From contig AFRD01000008.1 in assembly GCA_000222875.2 (NCBI GenBank), positions 1-64,000 of the forward strand: 64,000 nt of DNA, in the 5' to 3' direction. Shown piece by piece: positions 32,969-44,707 of this stretch (position 1 is its first letter; each line of letters starts with the position of its first letter). The translations under genes were made by a program, and so were the position numbers. This stretch comes from Periglandula ipomoeae IasaF13. Lineage: Eukaryota > Ascomycota > Sordariomycetes > Hypocreales > Clavicipitaceae. The notes below the pieces were generated by a model that was not told the origin of the DNA, ran no database searches, and worked only from the letters and a program-made list of their open reading frames with translations.

Positions 32969-35520
32969 CTACAGCTCATCTCGCGTATGCTCGGCCAAAT
33001 CTTCCATGGCCATAACCTTGACCACCAAGCTCGTCCATCCCGTGAAGTGCTGCGTGCGCTGCCCGGCCCCCGTCTCCGGGTTGTACTGCTCCCACGCGAA
33101 TCCCGTCTCCTTCCAGCTCTTGTACACCGTGTCGACGAGGTTCTTGCGCAGTCTCCTGTACATATCGCGCGCCTTGCTGCGGTACGGGCCCTCTTGCTTG
33201 GCCAGAGTCTATCGATCGAAGGGTGGTCAGTTGGTGAGTAGACTAGATATTGAGGAAGTGCTGCTTACCTGGAGCTGCTTCACAACCATGTAGTTCATGG
33301 GCATCCAGACCGGGCTGCGCCAGTAGTTCTCTCCGGTTCCGTAGAATTCATCCTGCTTGCTCAGACTGCGGATGCCGTGGGGGCTCCAGAGCTGCTCCTC
33401 GTCGGCGATGAGATCAAGCGTCTTGCCCAGCTTGGCGTCGTTGGGCTTGAGCAGGCCGACGAGGAAGGGGAAGAGTGACACATAGCCCTTGTGACAGACG
33501 AGCTGATGGTCTTCGAACGCATCAATGGTGGCGTCACAGTAGCAGCCCTCCTTCTCAGACCAGTGGAGGTCGTTGAGGTTGTGCTCAATGGCATCAAGAT
33601 TCTTGGACAGCTCGGCGACGTCTTCATCCAGTCCCAGAGCGTCTGCGATGTTCTTCAGCGACTTGGTCATCAGACCAACCCAGGACATGAGATCAACGTG
33701 CAGCTCGCCGGGATGCGGCGGCTGTGGTCGCGGGTAGTCGTCGAGGCCGCTGGTGAGGATATGCGTCTCTGTCCTTCCGCGCCATCGGTAGCCTTCCTTG
33801 GTGGAATACGCCTCGCGGTCGTAGCCCTTGATGTCTCCGCGCTGCGTCCTGCGGAACCAGTCGTATCGCCGACGCAGGAGGGGGTAGATCTTGCGGAGAA
33901 AGTCCTCGCCGAGCTCGTAGTTGTCGAGGTGCGCCGTGTGCAGCGGATTACGGCTGTCCTGCGCCAGGCTCTCTTTGCCTGAAGGCTGGGTGCCGTTGGT
34001 CTTGCGCAGTCTCTCCATGAAGTCTTCGATGACGAGGAACAGCGTGGGCGGATTCGCATAGTGCGGGTACTGGACTTGGAATTCCTCGGGCACCTTGGTG
34101 CGAGCCTCGGGGCCCAGGATCTGCTCTCGGGGGATCCAGCCGTCGTCGTCCATCGTGTTGTACCAGCTCTTGATGATCTCGAGCGTCAGATCCATGTCCC
34201 AGTCGGCAATGGGAACCAGGTGGAAACCCTCGTCCCAGAGAAACCCGCGGGGGAAGAATGGCCGCGATGGTACACTGGTGTAGAGCTCGTACGGGCCCTC
34301 GAGCTTCTGCTGCTTGCGCTCCCTGGCCGCAGCCGCCTCCTCCCAGAAGCCTTCGTTCTCCTCGTCGTACTCGGACGCGTACGATCGGTCAATCATCTGC
34401 TGTCCGTAGAAGTAGCCTACTCCACCGAGCAGGTTCGAGAACATGCTCTTGCCGAAGACCTGGTACTTTTCAGGCGTGAAGGGCGCCTTGAGGTCAAAGA
34501 TGGAGGAGAACCGCTCCGAAAACGTCTCCTTTGTCTCTTGGATGGCCTTTGTCACGTCCTCACTGGCTAACTCCACGTCCGCAGATCCCGATGAGAAGAT
34601 CACGTCAAACTCAAAGGACCCCTCGTACGTCCGCTGGATAATCTGAGAGTTCCCCTTGCCAGACATGTGCGGCATGCGGTACACCTGCCACGCAGGCGGC
34701 GGATTATCGAGCCCGTACTCCTCCTGCAACGCGACCGCGGACTTTTGTAGCTGCTGGAAAAGCAACGGCATTGCCTGCCAGATGACATCCTCCCCAAAGT
34801 CTGCGCTGCTCACCAAAGTCACGTCGCCGGGCCGTCTGTCAGTAACGTCGTGGCTGCTGGTGGGATGCTTGCCTTTGCCTTCCGTGAACACCAGCTTGTA
34901 GTCACCCAACGACTCCGACTTGCCCGTGAAGGTGATGTCGCCCTTAAAACCGAGCTCGCTGCCCTCGCCGGACACTTCAAGCTCGCCCGCGTCCTCCTGC
35001 GCAAGGTAGTAGTACACGACCGTCTTGCTGTTCTCGGGGGCATTCTCGTGCAGTTTTCCGTTGACGCGAACAGCCCAGCTGCCGCCGTGGTTGCCGCCTG
35101 GGACCTTGACAAACGACGTCGTGATGTCAATCTTGTTGCCCTCGTCGTGAATCGTCTGCACACCGCCTGTTCGTGCATCGTACTCGTCCCACCCGTAGCC
35201 GTGAATGTCCTCGCCCTGCTCGCACGTGTATCGGAGACCTGTACCGGCATCAGCGTGAAACAGCACCCAAACTACCGAACTGCCATACCGTCTTTGACGT
35301 CATTGTAGCCCTCGATCCTCCCCCACATCAATCCCGTCCACAAGCTCTTGGGGATTCGCGGTCGCAAGCCAAAATACAGATTCGGCTTGTACGGACCCCA
35401 TAGTAAGCTCTGGTTGTTCTGGCGTCCAACTTCGCTCGTCAGGACAGATGCGTCGCCCGTGGCTGTGACGCCGGCGGCAGCCAGAACGGCAGCTGCCACC
35501 AATTGGGCGAATTTTGCCAT
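32969..35520 (-). CDS. CWH41: Mannosyl-oligosaccharide glucosidase (ER glucosidase I, GH63; yeast Cwh41/Gls1)
   Basis: Three exons, 35520-35289, 35238-33269 and 33208-32969, give 813 residues, the expected length. A hydrophobic N-terminal segment (KFAQLVAAAVLAAAGV) is a signal peptide or anchor for the ER lumen. NNQSLLWGPYKPNLYFGLRPRIPKSLWTGLMWG is the classic start of the GH63 N-domain. After intron 1 comes LRYTCEQGEDIHGYGWDEYD. The catalytic (alpha/alpha)6 domain has FFPRGFLWDEGFHL, WYNTMDDDGWIPREQILG, HVDLMSWVGLMTKSL and GENYWRSPVWMPMNYM. The last exon supplies SWKETGFAWEQYNPETGAGQ and HFTGWTSLVVKVMAM. The enzyme removes the outermost alpha-1,2-glucose from Glc3Man9GlcNAc2 on new glycoproteins, the first N-glycan trimming step. 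It is divergent from SNRNP27, with about 360 bp between starts. Confidence 0.96.
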
Positions 35521-35881
35521 GCTCGTATTATTATCGCGGCCGACTCAATGTCTGATGATCACTGGACAACCCGAGAAGAGCTGTGGAAGCAACCTGTGCC
35601 ATTGATGAAATGTTTGTGAGGCCACGTTCAAGAGGTGCGGGACATGCAAGGCTGACGTTGTGGGTGGATGCAGCGTCTCGGCGAGCTGGGGGCGTGCGGG
35701 CAGCAACACGCAGTGTCCTCTCTTAGCGCACCCCCCCGTCGTCAGCATCGAAAGCGCAACAGCCTTGCTCCCCACTTCAAAACTCACTTCCACCACCACC
35801 CAGCCTGACATCACACTTCTAGCAAATTCCAGGCTTCATTTCCCGCCGAGACGTCAGACGCTAAAGAAAACAACCTTCACG
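35521..35881. promoter_or_regulatory. Divergent promoter of CWH41 and SNRNP27
   Basis: About 360 bp between divergent start codons. An open frame extends upstream of the SNRNP27 ATG, but its sequence has no family similarity and is taken as leader. Confidence 0.45.
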
Positions 35882-36481
35882 ATGGGCGACCGCCGCTCCC
35901 GCCGGCCAGACTCCCGTCAGATGTGGGATGAGTCAGATCGCCAGCACCGTCACCGCGACAGAGACGACCGTCCCCGGTACCGCTCGCGCTCGCGCTCCCG
36001 TAACAGACGCAACGACCGCTCCCGGTCCCCCGACGACAGGCGGTACAGAGACAACGGAGCCAGGGGCCGTGATCGACGGCATGACAGAGACCGTCGCTAC
36101 GACGATAGGGACAGAGATCGAGACCGACGAGATGTCCGTCGCCGCTCCGCATCCCCAGGCAACCCCCAAAGCCTACCAACTCGTTCCCGCCCAGACCCCA
36201 AAGCACCCCGAGACCGAGGTCGACGGAGCCCTTCACCCCACGGCTCAACAGGCCCAACGACGCCCATGGATACAGAAGCCGTACATGAGGAAGGCGAGGA
36301 AGTAGACGACGACGAAGCCGCCATGCAAGCAATGATGGGATTCGGCGGGTTCGGCACAACAAAGGGCAAGAAGGTGACAGGGAACAACGCTGGTGCCGTC
36401 AGGAAAGAAAAGAAGACGGAGTATAGACAGTATATGAATCGGCAGGGTGGATTCAACAGACCGCTCAGTCCGGGGAGGTGA
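35882..36481 (+). CDS. U4/U6.U5 tri-snRNP 27 kDa protein (SNRNP27 family)
   Basis: Single exon of 199 residues. The first 130 residues are a dense RS/RD/RE domain, as in human SNRNP27. The conserved C-terminal block is EAAMQAMMGFGGFGTTKGKKV, followed by EYRQYMNRQGGFNRPLSPG, which defines the family (DUF1777). The protein belongs to the U4/U6.U5 tri-snRNP in the nucleus; work on C. elegans SNRP-27 links its C-terminus to 5' splice-site choice. An upstream in-frame extension exists, but the chosen ATG gives MGDRRSRRPDSR, the expected start for an RS protein. The GC-AG introns found in this window are therefore read by a spliceosome with this factor, though no causal link is implied. Confidence 0.93.
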   Translation: MGDRRSRRPDSRQMWDESDRQHRHRDRDDRPRYRSRSRSRNRRNDRSRSPDDRRYRDNGARGRDRRHDRDRRYDDRDRDRDRRDVRRRSASPGNPQSLPTRSRPDPKAPRDRGRRSPSPHGSTGPTTPMDTEAVHEEGEEVDDDEAAMQAMMGFGGFGTTKGKKVTGNNAGAVRKEKKTEYRQYMNRQGGFNRPLSPGR

Positions 36482-36798
36482 TCGGACTTGCAGCAGAATA
36501 TTATGGCGTTTAGGTGTTGGTATAATTTGCTTTCTCAATTGTCGATTGCACATGCGAGCACGACTGTCGTATGATTTTCAAGACCGCGTCATTGGTAATG
36601 CGTACACTGTAAACAATTTTTCATGGCTAGGACATGCAATCACGAAAACCATCATTGACAAGATCCCGTTTGGAGGCACTTGGTGAGATGAACCGCTTCG
36701 TATAAGTCGGGGGCATGGCTCACACACGAGCAATACACAGATGCCAGACCAAGCAATTGTGTCACAATTGGGCAGGTATAAACATTATGTGCGAACCG
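36482..36798. other. Intergenic, between SNRNP27 and formin
   Basis: Convergent 3' regions of SNRNP27 (+) and the formin (-). No gene seen. Confidence 0.5.
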
Positions 36799-37044
36799 CT
36801 ATATGCTATTCCTCCCCCAATGCCTACTCTTTGTTCTCCCCCGTGGCTCCGCCCTCCTCCCCCCTACCTTCTGCTGTGACTGCTCCCCCTCTTCTTGGAC
36901 CGTCTCTGGTATCTCTGCTATTGTATCATCACCAGGAGCAGCGGCTTCTTCGTCCTTGGTCTCACTGCTCGCCATGCTCGTGCCGGCCTTTTCTCTCCTC
37001 CGCCTTCGCAGTCGACGCTCCTCCTCTGCCGTTTGCCTCCTTGC
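36799..37044 (-). other. Open continuation of the formin frame after TAG
   Basis: After the TAG that ends the formin frame, the same frame runs 81 more codons to a TAG at 36801-36799. It opens with a basic run (ARRQTAEEERRLRRRRR) and then turns acidic (SSETKDEEAAAPGDDT), as expected for a natural formin tail directly following RESLR. This looks like coding sequence cut off by one substitution (for example CAG to TAG) or reached by readthrough. Confidence 0.5.
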
Positions 37045-40000
37045 CTATCGCAGGCTTTCTCTCTTCTCGGCGTCGTCGTCCCCGGCGCCACGCATGCCCT
37101 GCAGCAGCGCGGCTGCTCTTTCGGCGACGTCGTCTTCGCCCTCGCGCGGTGAGCTCAGCCCAGGGCTTGTGACTGACGCGCTCTCCTCGTCGATGGTCTT
37201 TTCCTTCTCCTGCAGTCCCGCCTCGGCCTCGGGTATCTCGTTGAGATCGGGAATCTTTTGACCAGACGCCACGCGCACCTGGTGCCTGTCCTTGAGGCGG
37301 GCGCGACGGCGTCGATCTCTCTGGTCTCGCACCTGCGGAGCAGCGGCTCGGAGCTTCTCCAGCAGCGAATCCATCGCGCCGGTGCTTGTGGGCGACGTGC
37401 TTCCTTCTCCGAGCGCAGCAGCGGCAGCGCCCTTTTGTGCCTGATGCTTGCGCTTCATGGACGCCTCGTTGCGTCTCTTCATCTCCTCCAATTGGATGTT
37501 CTTCTCCTTGGACTTCTTCCACTCCGTCAAGAAGCTGGCCAGCTTGGCAAAGAAGTCGCGTCGGGCATTTTCGTCAGTGGGATCTTCGCCGTAAAACACC
37601 ATGATATCCTTGTAGGTCTTCATCATCTCGTCCAGATAGAGCTCCATTTGCTCTGCCTTCCGACGAGCCTCCTTCATGCACCGCTGCACGATGGGGCTGA
37701 CTCTATCCTCGGGATGGAATTTCTTGGGGTCGCTCAGGTTACCGGAATCCAACGACATTTGTACATTGCGAATCGTGTCAATGTACTTCTTGGCATCGGT
37801 CTGGAGCTGCTCGACGTTGATCTTTTGCGTAGTCAGCACACCGCTGATGTCCTGTGCGAATCCCTCCCATTCTGGGTACTGGCTTCGGACAATGCGTTCC
37901 ACCAAATCGGCCAGCGACGACTCGTTCTTGTCGTCCTTGACCATGCCCAGTCGCGCGAGCGAGCTCAGCTTGAAACCCCGCGCCTGCTTGTTGGCGTCGT
38001 TCATGTAGTTGCCGATATCCAGAATGAGGCCGAGGACATTCATCAGGGACACCGAGTCACGCAGGCTCTCGGACACGACCATGACCTGGTTGATCCTCTC
38101 GTTGAGCTCCTCGTACTCGGGCTCAAAGTTTTTAGTCAGCCACAGCGCTCTCATACGGCTCTTCCAGTAGTGGTGTAGCTCGAATGCCGTGTGCAGGTAG
38201 ATCTGGTCCTGTCGAGTAAGCTCGGCGGGGTCCTGCTCGCGATTGTTGCTCTTTGCGTCGGGGCCCGTCAGGTCTCGACTGTATGGCGCCATTTGCTTCG
38301 ACACATTGTCAGAGATATTGCACAGGTCATCCTTTTGCAGGAACTCCATGACCACTTGATTGTTCAGGACTTGAGGATCGCAGTGGATAATCATCTGGAC
38401 AATCTTGTCCACGGAATGTTGTGAAAACTTGGCAAAGGCAATTTCTGCATCACTCCAGAGTCAGTGACAGCCAGATTGAACGCGGTTGAGGGGAGGGCCA
38501 CTTACCGTATGCCTTGCGCAGGTCAGAAGAAATGATTTGTTTCTTGTCGCCCTTCTTAGCACTTCCACCGCCCAACTGCTTGATCTCCTTGGCCATAAAC
38601 AGCTTCTCGACTTCGTCCAAGATGCCCTTTTTGCTAAGCTCATTGTACTTCTCCTCACGCTCTTCGGCAGATGGAGCGTGCGCGGCCCAATGACTGGTCT
38701 CGGGGGTGTCAACCTTCTCCCAGTGCAACGCCTTGAGCTTCTTCTTTGGTCGTGCTACGGGCAGACCAATACCTGGGGTTGCGGTGAAGGCAGTCTTCTG
38801 CGGCAAGAAGTGCCCAGAGGGCATGGCTCCAGGTATAGGGGGTGGTGGCGGCGGTGGCATAGATCCGGATCCAGGGATCGAGCCAGGCATGGGCGGAGGA
38901 GGTGGAGGAGGAGAACCGCCAGGTAACTGACCGGGCATAGGTGGTGGTGGAGGTGGAGGAGGCGGAGGCGCGCCGACGATCTGGCCCGGCATGGGAGGAG
39001 CCGCGGCAGCACTTCCGTCAGCCTTGGGTGTCTCGCCATCGGTCGATGTGAGAGGAGTCGACGATTCTAAGCTGGGGTGTGATGGTGTCGCCGTCTCATC
39101 CGCATCCTCGGAGTCGCTACCTTCGTACTTCTTGACCTTGGCGCCAATCTCGCTGACCAGGCCTGCCTGCTGTTTGGGATCGACAGTCGGTCGTTTCATC
39201 TCCACGATGCGAGGACGCTCAAAGATGACACCCTCCTCCCCTTCGGCGTCTTCGCTTTCCTCAATGAGATCATGCTCGCCGTCCTTGTCCGAGTGAAGAG
39301 GTTTGCGAGGGATTCTCGTCTGGCGGTTGATGCTGCCCAGTACACTGTTGGTGAGATCGCGAGGCGGTGTCCCGCTGCCGGCCGGGGACTCCAAGTTGTC
39401 GTCGTCCATTTCCTCACGCAATGCGCGCAGACGGTCGGACGGGCCGCCGGCCTCGCCCCAGACCCGTCCTTCGAGCTTATACTGCGTCTTTTGGCGCTCC
39501 AGTTGCATCTGCAGACGCTCCATGAGTCTTTCTCGATCCAGGATGCCCTGCATATGGGCGGCATGTCCGTTGCTCTGCGGCTCGCCAAGTTTGTTGATCT
39601 TGATGGCATTCGAGGCCGCAATATCCTGCGCATCTCGGAGCATCAGATACAGCTCTCGCGTTTCCAGCTCGTTCCTCTGGGCTTCCTTGGCGCGTATGGT
39701 CTGGAGGCTGTTGATCTCAGCCTTGAGTCCGTCTGCCTGTCTCTTTTGAGCCTTGATGAAGCGGGCTTGCTCGTCTAGCTGTTTCTGCATCTTCTTGACG
39801 AGGCCGTCCGCTCCCAGTTCGAGCCGAGCACGCATCTCATCACGCTCTGCCATGGCAGCCTCCGCTATCTGCCGCGATTCCTGAGCCTCATCCTGAGCCT
39901 GACGCGCCTCCGAATCCGTGTGCAGTTTGTCAAGGAGACTCTGTACGGTAAAGTTGAGACTCTGCTTGAGGTCCATGTTCGGCAGGCGCCGGTCCATGAC

Positions 40001-41989
40001 TACATAGCTGAGCATGGAGTCGACCAGCTGGAACATGCGCAGACGCTCCTCGCCATCCTGGGCTCGGATGAGCATGAGATGCTGGAGCGCCGAAACAAAG
40101 TAGTCCTGCGCCTTGCTGCCGTGGATTCGCTGTTGAATGGCATCCGCAATCTGCACTGGGTCGCTGAGGTCCTTGACATCCCCCTTGATGCTGTCCTTGA
40201 TGCTGCTGTTTTCTCTCTCGAGCATATCCTCATAGTCAATGGCCTCATTGGTGCGGAATCGCTCAATCTGCTTGTCGAGGAGCTCGTACTGGAACTCTTC
40301 CATCTTTGTGAGAATGCGCTTGATGCCGCATGCCGTAAACTGAGCGCGGATATGGATTCGCAGTTGGAGGTCATTCTCCGGCGCATCCACCACCATGTTC
40401 ACCAGCATCAGTGTCGTGACGGCGTATTCCATGAGCAAGTTCTCCATGCCAATGCCGCCGGTTCGAACTTCTTCGCTGGCTCCAACAAGACTGCCCATCT
40501 TGCCGCGGCCGTCGATCGTGACCTCCACCAAGCGCATCCAGGCGTCGAATTGTCCATTTTCTCCCGACTGGGCCTTGACCTCGTCCAGGGCCTGAATGAC
40601 CTTGACGTGGCCCTCGCCGTTCTCGCCCCAAGAGCACAAAAACGTCAGGATTTCGCTGACCAGCTTCCTCGTCGTGATGCGTGCTGAGATCAGGCACGTA
40701 GCCAGAGCCACCAGCACTTTCTGCTGCATCAAAGCATCGTCAGCGCCGAATTTATTGTTCATGAGCGCCTTCAGGCACTTGATGATGTCGTATTCGCGGT
40801 CCAGGTTCTTCTCCACGCGAGAGTTCTCGGGGACGGGGCCGGCGGCGATCTTGCGGTTGATCTTGAGCAACAGAGTCACCAAGGCGACCTGTCCCTGACA
40901 CTCGACAAAGCGCTTTACCCAGCCAATCTGTTGTGTTCGGAGATTGACCTCGAGACTGCCCATCCCCTTGGTGTCGAGCTTATCCTCCATGACCTTGCGG
41001 ACATACCATTCCGGGGTGCCTTCCTCGTCAGAGTACGTTGTGATGTCGGGCGCCGCATACTGGTTCGCTCGGGCAGTCTGCCGTCTCTTCTGCTCGCCCT
41101 GCCACTCGGTCAATCGGTCCTGGTGGAGCAATGTCCATTTCTTCTGCGGTGGATAGGCCAACATTTGCCGCCGGGCCTGCTCGGGCAAGTTATGCCATCC
41201 TCTCTTTTGCATGAGTTGCAAGAACATTTGGTCAATTACGTTGTCGTCGTCCGGCTTGGGAAAGTAGAAGCCATCGTGGTTGGCGCCCGGTCCGGGGAAT
41301 TTGGTGAGTCGGTTCGATTCCCGATGCGACTGGTGCGAGCCGTACGAACTTTGCGACGAAGCACTCGGTAAAGCTAATTGCGATGAGCGTGCCATTCCCC
41401 CATTGTCTCGGTTCCCGGCATTACCTGAATATATGCTGAGGTTGTCCCCAGAGCTGCGGCCGCCGTTGGCGCCGAGATATGAGTCGTATCGGGATGTATA
41501 TGATGAGCCGTTGGCGGTGCTGGCCACGCTTCCGCGGCCAGGGCCCCATTGCTGATAATGCGCTTGTCGACCGGTCGATGCCATGGTCATGTTGGATTCC
41601 CTAGGTCGAGCAGTGGCAGCGTCGAATGATGGATATTGGTGAAAGTCTCCCGCATTCTTGTTAAGCTGATGAGGTAGAGGTTCACGGCGTGCGGGGGTCT
41701 GATCAGAGTTGGGTAGGTAGTCGACGGGAATGGGTGATCGCGAGCCCGGGGGCATGCTGTCGTACGGGATGGATGTTATCACTCCCGCCATCATGTTGAC
41801 GCCGGGGTCGGGAGATGTAGGCATGTCGATGGACACGGTGGAGTCTCGCTTGTGCCGCGATGAGCGGAAGCTCAGAGCGGTGCCAGCATCGAGGTGGTCG
41901 CCATCTGTTGCTCTTCTGTCCTTGTTCTTATTCCTGGAGAAGAGCGACCGTCCCCCAGACAACTGCCTCGACTTGTCTGCCTCAGACAT
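37045..41989 (-). CDS. BNI1: Formin (SepA / Bni1 type)
   Basis: Two exons, 41989-38506 and 38444-37045, joined by a 61-bp GT-AG intron, give 1627 residues to the first stop. The N-terminal 240 residues are polar and disordered. The GTPase-binding and FH3 region starts near 245 (VIDQMFLQLMQKRGWHNLP, then PQKKWTLLHQDRLTEW). A coiled-coil stretch lies around 700-830. The FH1 domain, with proline runs broken by MPG units, is near 1000-1060. FH2 begins at about 1081 (KKLKALHWEKVD) and includes GNYMNDANKQARGFKLSSL in exon 2. A DAD-like GAMDSLLEKLRAA with a following basic cluster lies near 1516. Formins nucleate and elongate unbranched actin for polar growth, septa and rings, and are released from autoinhibition by Rho GTPases. 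The frame stays open for 81 codons after the TAG at 37047-37045. Confidence 0.96.
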
Positions 41990-43978
41990 TGTTGCGGCTG
42001 AGAATCTGGCGATTCACTAAACAAAGGGCTACCTAGGTGAAACACGTAGAACCGGACAAGTGCTGGCCCAAGGCCTCTTGCATGGTGAACGATCCAAGCC
42101 GAGGCCCTTTTTGTCACAGGTAGCGGGGGCCTACCGGGGATCAAATCGCAGAGGAGTGACAAGTCAGTGGTGGGTGCTGGCTTTGTGCACCAACTGATTT
42201 AGAAAACGTGTGTCTCGATTCGGAGGATGCACGATCAACCCGATCGAAGCTCGAATGTTGTCGTGCCGTTTCTCGGTAGCCGCACGAGAATAAAAAAGAA
42301 GCCCGACGTCCGGGTCGAACAAAGGCGGCCAAACAGGGTCTCGGTGCGATTCGGCTCAGTCGTTGCCGGAGAGTCTATTATTATCTGTCTCGTCGGACAA
42401 GCGTGATGCTTCGGTCGTATGAAAGTGCGCGAATGGTGAGATGCAGCAGCCACGATCCAGGATGGATTCCGTAGAGTGTCGGTGCGGCGAGGGGAGCACA
42501 GACAGCATCCAACGTGTTAGGATAGGGGCCGTAGCGTGCAATCAATAGCCGATGGATGGTTCGATTCTGGCGGCGAGTATCTGGTTCTGTCCGGCTCGCG
42601 AGGGAGTTCGTCGTCCGCTCGTTCTGGCCTTTGAAAACGGTCGGTTTGGTGGTGACGAGTGGTGGAAGAAACGAAACGTTGGTCGTCGTATGCGGAGATG
42701 TTCCGTAGCAGGGCCCCTGAAAGATGTCGAACGGGACAGGCAAGGGGTGCCGGGGTGGTGGAGCAGCAAGCTGGCTGGCTGGCTGGTTCCAGAGCTGTGA
42801 GATGACGATTCAGGAGACAGCACGAGCAGGAACTGACCCGATGTGGAGTTAAGCAGCGTCTTAAGGCTAGCGCCAGACGGTTTGATGGATGGGAAGATGA
42901 GGGAGTGGAGTCGTGGACAGACGACGATGGATGGGAGACTGAGCTGGATTGGACCGCATCACGAATGGTTTGCTTGCCTGGTTCATGTCTCGGTCACCAA
43001 TGACAGCTGTCGCGCACTATTCCTGCGAACCAGGTCTAGCCCGTATTATGCCTGTCGTGTGTCGTGATGCGTCTGTCTGCCTGACAAATGTGTCGAGCCA
43101 TTGCCCGGCATGCAAGCAGAAGTGTCGGAGGCTTTCCCACGTGTCGATCAAACGCACCAGACCAGACACCTGCAATGCCTGCCAGAGTGTAATTATCCCG
43201 GACGTACTGTAATTATGTACCAGGTGTCTTGCCTCCTTTTCTGGGTCCAAACGGATAGTGTCAACTACCTAGTCCACGATCCTCAGTAAACCACCAAGCC
43301 ACCTTCTGTTGGCGCCTCAACTACCGGCAGCGGAGAAAGAAATGTCCTAGCAGCCACCAGGGGTTCAAGCGAGGCTAGTGCCTCAACGACCTGTCTGCTG
43401 GGAGTTCAAGCATGCCTCAGAAGCCACTACACTGCCATTTTCTACATGAGTTAAATGCCATTGACTCTCGAGGTACGAAAAAGCCTACTTTACAGTCAGA
43501 TCTGGCAAACGTGCAGTGTCCTACATGCATGGATACGAGCGATTGCGCCGCCTCGAACCCCTTGCCCGGGAAAGTCGTCCATAGCCATCAAGTCAATTAT
43601 ACGAGAGAAGCGTGGCATCTAAAATTCAATCATCCAGAGAACACAGATCCTATCACCAAGTAGACGCAACACAGCAGCAAGCACCCTTTTCCGTTCATCG
43701 ACCAACTGAACCTCCAACCGGTCCAGTCCCGCACCTTCACCTCCAGGCCACATGTGCACTAAGCCCGCCGCACTAGCGACGCTCCACCATCCCAGGGACT
43801 TGACACTTGCACGTCAACGCCATCAAATCCGGCCAGGCCACCCAGACCCTTCGTAATCATTGCCTCGTCACCTCACACTCCAGCATCGCCGCCCATGATA
43901 TCACGCCAGTCATAGACAGTCAGGCAACACCAGCCGACAGACCGAACTCATCCAATCCACGCACTGCACATCACCACC
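41990..43978. promoter_or_regulatory. Long divergent upstream region of the formin and the small TM-protein gene
   Basis: About 2 kb between divergent start codons, without a recognisable gene. Open frames are short. The length suits a long formin leader with regulatory DNA. No specific site was identified. Confidence 0.45.
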
Positions 43979-44517
43979 ATGGCCACTTCCTCGTCGTTGC
44001 TGTCCCTCCTCAAAGCAAGTCCGCATCCATCGGCCTTACATCCACTTGTACAAACTGACTAACCTACGCGCAACGCCAGACCATCTTCATCCCGGCCGTC
44101 ATATCCCTCATTCTCTCTCTGATTCTCACATTCGCCATCGTCCCCATATGGCGTCGCTACCGAAACCGCTACAGCCAGTACCTTCCCGTTCCGACGTACA
44201 CAAACGGCTTGTCGAATCTCGTCAGGCAGCGGTTTTCGATGCTGACATTGCCGTCGACATGGAGCAGGAACGGGGGCGCTGTGGACAACGCGGATGCAGA
44301 CGACTTTCTGGAAGACGGCGAGGAGCTGGGCAATGTTGATTCGCAGATTGTGAATGCCATCAGGCAAGCCATGTCAAGGAGCGACGACCACACGCGGCGG
44401 TTGAGTAGAGAGTACGTTCTATATCCCAGATGCACATTGCGGCGCCCCCGCTAACGAAGACGCAGCCTCGAAGAAGGATTCATGGACGACAGTGATGACG
44501 AGCAATCGCCGAGATAA
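43979..44517 (+). CDS. Small single-pass membrane protein, unknown function
   Basis: Three exons, 43979-44014, 44080-44411 and 44466-44517, give 139 residues. Exon 1 encodes MATSSSLLSLLK. Exon 2 begins with a strong hydrophobic helix (TIFIPAVISLILSLILTFAIVPIW), followed by the basic WRRYRNRYSQYLP, the usual positive-inside flank for a type III or signal-anchor protein. The cytosolic part is acidic (NADADDFLEDGEELGNVDSQIVNAIRQAMSR) and ends LEEGFMDDSDDEQSPR. The first intron appears to begin with GC (AAA|GCAAGT), since reading on hits TAA at once and no GT donor gives the right phase. The coherent splice pattern and composition support a real gene. I do not recognise the family. Confidence 0.7.
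44015..44079 (+). other. GC-AG intron in the small TM-protein gene
   Basis: 65-bp intron with donor AAA|GCAAGT, branch-like CTGACTAAC and acceptor CGCCAG. No in-phase GT alternative joins the start codon to the transmembrane exon. Confidence 0.6.
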
Positions 44518-44707
44518 CATTGCATCGCTCGTTTTGTTTCCCGCTAGCACTTGTAATTTTTACGCCTACCCTTAGATCGCATATTAATTCACGATGATAC
44601 GATTCTTGCAGAATACAGATTGAAAAAACAAAGTCAATTCGCTGAAATGTTGGATGCTAATGCTTCTAGATCGATGCATTTGTGCACATCCATAACTATG
44701 CTATCGC

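Noticed and set aside
32217..33293. Plus-strand open frame of about 358 codons
   Set aside because: Part of it is antisense to the last exon of the GH63 gene, and the rest has no domain or coding character.
41280..41345. tRNA-like B-box (GGTTCGATTCC)
   Set aside because: It lies inside the formin coding sequence and lacks a matching A-box and acceptor stem.
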